NCBI GenBank assembly: GCA_013152045.1
Contig: JAADGZ010000183.1
Coordinates: 1-7,841 of the forward strand
DNA length: 7,841 bases
Reading direction: 5' to 3'
Source: Gammaproteobacteria bacterium
Lineage (GTDB): Bacteria > Pseudomonadota > Gammaproteobacteria > UBA6429 > Thiohalophilaceae
A model generated the notes under the pieces. It saw nothing but the letters and a program-made list of their open reading frames with translations. It did no database searches and was not told the origin of the DNA. A program made the translations under genes and the position numbers. Below, piece by piece: positions 6,422-7,841 of this stretch; within the stretch, counting starts at the first letter, position 1; every line of letters starts with the position of its first letter.

Positions 6422-7841
6422 TTGACCGTAAAGCAGATTGAATCCGATGTTCTAATTATAGGGGGTGGTGCAGCTGGCCTAACGCTGGCCCTAAAACTCG
6501 CCAACAATCTTTCTATCCGATTGATTTCAAAGAGCATTCTTAGAGAAGGCTCGACTCTTTATGCGCAGGGCGGAATCGCTGCGGTCAATGCGCCGGATGA
6601 CAGTCTTAACTCGCATATTGAAGATACGATCAATGCGGGCAGTGGTCTCTGTGATCCTGCCGTCGTGCGCTTCACGGTCGAACACGCGGCCGAAAATATT
6701 CAATGGCTGATCGATCAGGGCATCACCTTTACCCGCAACACCTCCAATTCACCCCTGGGCGAATATCACCTCACCCGCGAAGGGGGCCATAGCCACCGCC
6801 GAGTCTTCCATGCCACCGACGCCACCGGTAAGGCCGTCGAGACCACCTTGGAGCAACGCGTTCTCGCCCACCCGCAGATCCAGGTCAACGAACAACATAT
6901 CGCGGTGGATTTGATCACCACGCAGAAATTGGGCCAGCCGGGCAACAACCGTTGTCTGGGTGCCTATATTCTCGACCAGGGCAACAACCAGGTTGACGTT
7001 TACCGGGCGCGTTTCGTGCTTCTTGCCACCGGGGGTGCTAGCAAGGTTTACCTATATACCAGCAATCCTGACACCGCAACCGGCGATGGCATCGCGATGG
7101 CCTGGCGTGCCGGTTGCCGAGTGGCCAATATGGAATTCAACCAGTTTCATCCGACCTGCCTGTATCACCCCAAAGCCAAGTCTTTCCTGATCACAGAAGC
7201 CCTGCGCGGCGAAGGTGGCAAACTACGACTTCCAGATGGTAGCCGTTTTATGGACCGTTACGATAAACGCGCCGAGCTAGCACCTCGAGATATCGTCGCC
7301 CGTGCTATCGATCACGAAATGAAACGCCTGGGCTGTGACAACGTATTTCTGGACATCAGCCATAAACCGGCGGACTTCATCCTTCGCCACTTTCCCACCA
7401 TCCATGAACGCTGTCTCGAATTTGGTATCGATATTACCCGCGAAGCTATTCCAGTCGTTCCTGCTGCCCACTACACCTGTGGCGGCATCATGACTGATCT
7501 GCATGGGCAAACGGATATTGCTAATCTCTATGCTGTGGGCGAAGCGGCATTTACCGGCCTGCACGGTGCCAACCGTATGGCCAGCAACTCCCTGCTTGAA
7601 TGTCTGGTTTTTGCCCAATCTGCCAGCAAACAAATTCTTGAACAACAGGATCAGCAAGCCATCAGCGCCGAGATTCCTGCCTGGGATGAAAGCCGGGTAA
7701 CGGATTCTGATGAAGAGATCGTGGTACATCATAACTGGGATGAAGTCCGTCACATGATGTGGGATTACGTCGGTATCGTACGCTCCAACAAACGCCTGCA
7801 ACGTAGTCAGCGACGGGTGGAAATGCTAAAACTCGAAATCG
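6422..7841 (+). CDS. nadB: L-aspartate oxidase (NadB), 3' end cut by the right edge
   Basis: A cytosolic FAD enzyme that oxidises L-aspartate to iminoaspartate, which NadA converts to quinolinate for NAD synthesis. The 473 residues present show the FAD dinucleotide motif [10 protein letters not shown] (10-19), [20 protein letters not shown] with Glu120, [10 protein letters not shown] with His243, [11 protein letters not shown] with Arg289 and [14 protein letters not shown] with Arg385. These correspond to E. coli Glu121, His244, Arg290 and Arg386, a constant offset of one, so the active site is intact. E. coli NadB has 540 residues, so about 65 are missing past the edge. The in-frame TGA at 6413-6415 leaves TTG at 6422 as the only conventional start; the rare ATT at 6437 is the alternative. 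The nearest ribosome site, AGGA at 6405-6408, is 13 bases away, so initiation looks weak. A 21-codon ORF (6376-6441) overlaps this start in another frame. Divergent from rpoE, as in E. coli and Pseudomonas. Confidence 0.96.
   Translation, partial: MTVKQIESDVLIIGGGAAGLTLALKLANNLSIRLISKSILREGSTLYAQGGIAAVNAPDDSLNSHIEDTINAGSGLCDPAVVRFTVEHAAENIQWLIDQGITFTRNTSNSPLGEYHLTREGGHSHRRVFHATDATGKAVETTLEQRVLAHPQIQVNEQHIAVDLITTQKLGQPGNNRCLGAYILDQGNNQVDVYRARFVLLATGGASKVYLYTSNPDTATGDGIAMAWRAGCRVANMEFNQFHPTCLYHPKAKSFLITEALRGEGGKLRLPDGSRFMDRYDKRAELAPRDIVARAIDHEMKRLGCDNVFLDISHKPADFILRHFPTIHERCLEFGIDITREAIPVVPAAHYTCGGIMTDLHGQTDIANLYAVGEAAFTGLHGANRMASNSLLECLVFAQSASKQILEQQDQQAISAEIPAWDESRVTDSDEEIVVHHNWDEVRHMMWDYVGIVRSNKRLQRSQRRVEMLKLEI

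Noticed and set aside
7277..7801. Long open frame of 174 codons on the minus strand
   Set aside because: It lies wholly antisense to nadB, whose frame shows intact FAD and active-site motifs throughout. The antisense product shows no recognisable domain.

Overview
This window carries the envelope-stress sigma-E locus of a gammaproteobacterium, flanked by two housekeeping genes. The gene order (nadB diverging from rpoE-rseA-rseB-rseC-mucD, then a small glutaredoxin-like gene and lepA) and the protein sequences fit a non-enteric gammaproteobacterium. The direct link of a mucD-type protease to rseC resembles the algU-mucA-mucB-mucC-mucD cluster of Pseudomonas, while the sigma factor is very close to E. 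coli RpoE. I cannot name the genus from sequence alone.

Layout, left to right. Positions 1-1545, minus strand: 5' part of lepA, running off the left edge. 1546-1654: short gap holding a rho-independent terminator oriented for the minus-strand operon. 1655-1897, minus: an 80-residue glutaredoxin-like protein. 1900-3366, minus: mucD, a periplasmic Do-type serine protease with two PDZ domains. 3435-3890, minus: rseC. 3887-4942, minus: rseB. 4932-5564, minus: rseA. 5605-6177, minus: rpoE. 6178-6421: divergent intergenic region with overlapping promoter candidates. 6422-7841, plus: nadB, running off the right edge. No gene-free stretch exceeds 300 bases.

How the genes work together: RpoE is the extracytoplasmic-function sigma factor. 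RseA is its single-pass inner-membrane anti-sigma factor. RseB is a periplasmic lipoprotein/LPS-sensing protector of RseA. RseC is a two-pass inner-membrane protein with a Cys cluster. MucD degrades misfolded periplasmic proteins. The rseA/rseB and rseB/rseC junctions overlap and the mucD/glutaredoxin gap is 2 bases, so translation is probably coupled within those pairs. A 68-base gap separates rseC from mucD. The operon probably ends at the hairpin at 1574-1598. nadB (L-aspartate oxidase, NAD synthesis) and lepA (EF-4) are common neighbours of this locus, with no clear functional tie to it.

The window looks ordinary and well conserved. I found no mobile element, CRISPR array, RNA gene or obviously new system. 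The points worth checking are regulatory: back-to-back promoters sharing a -10 region, a TTG start for nadB behind a short overlapping ORF, and a terminator placed almost on top of lepA.
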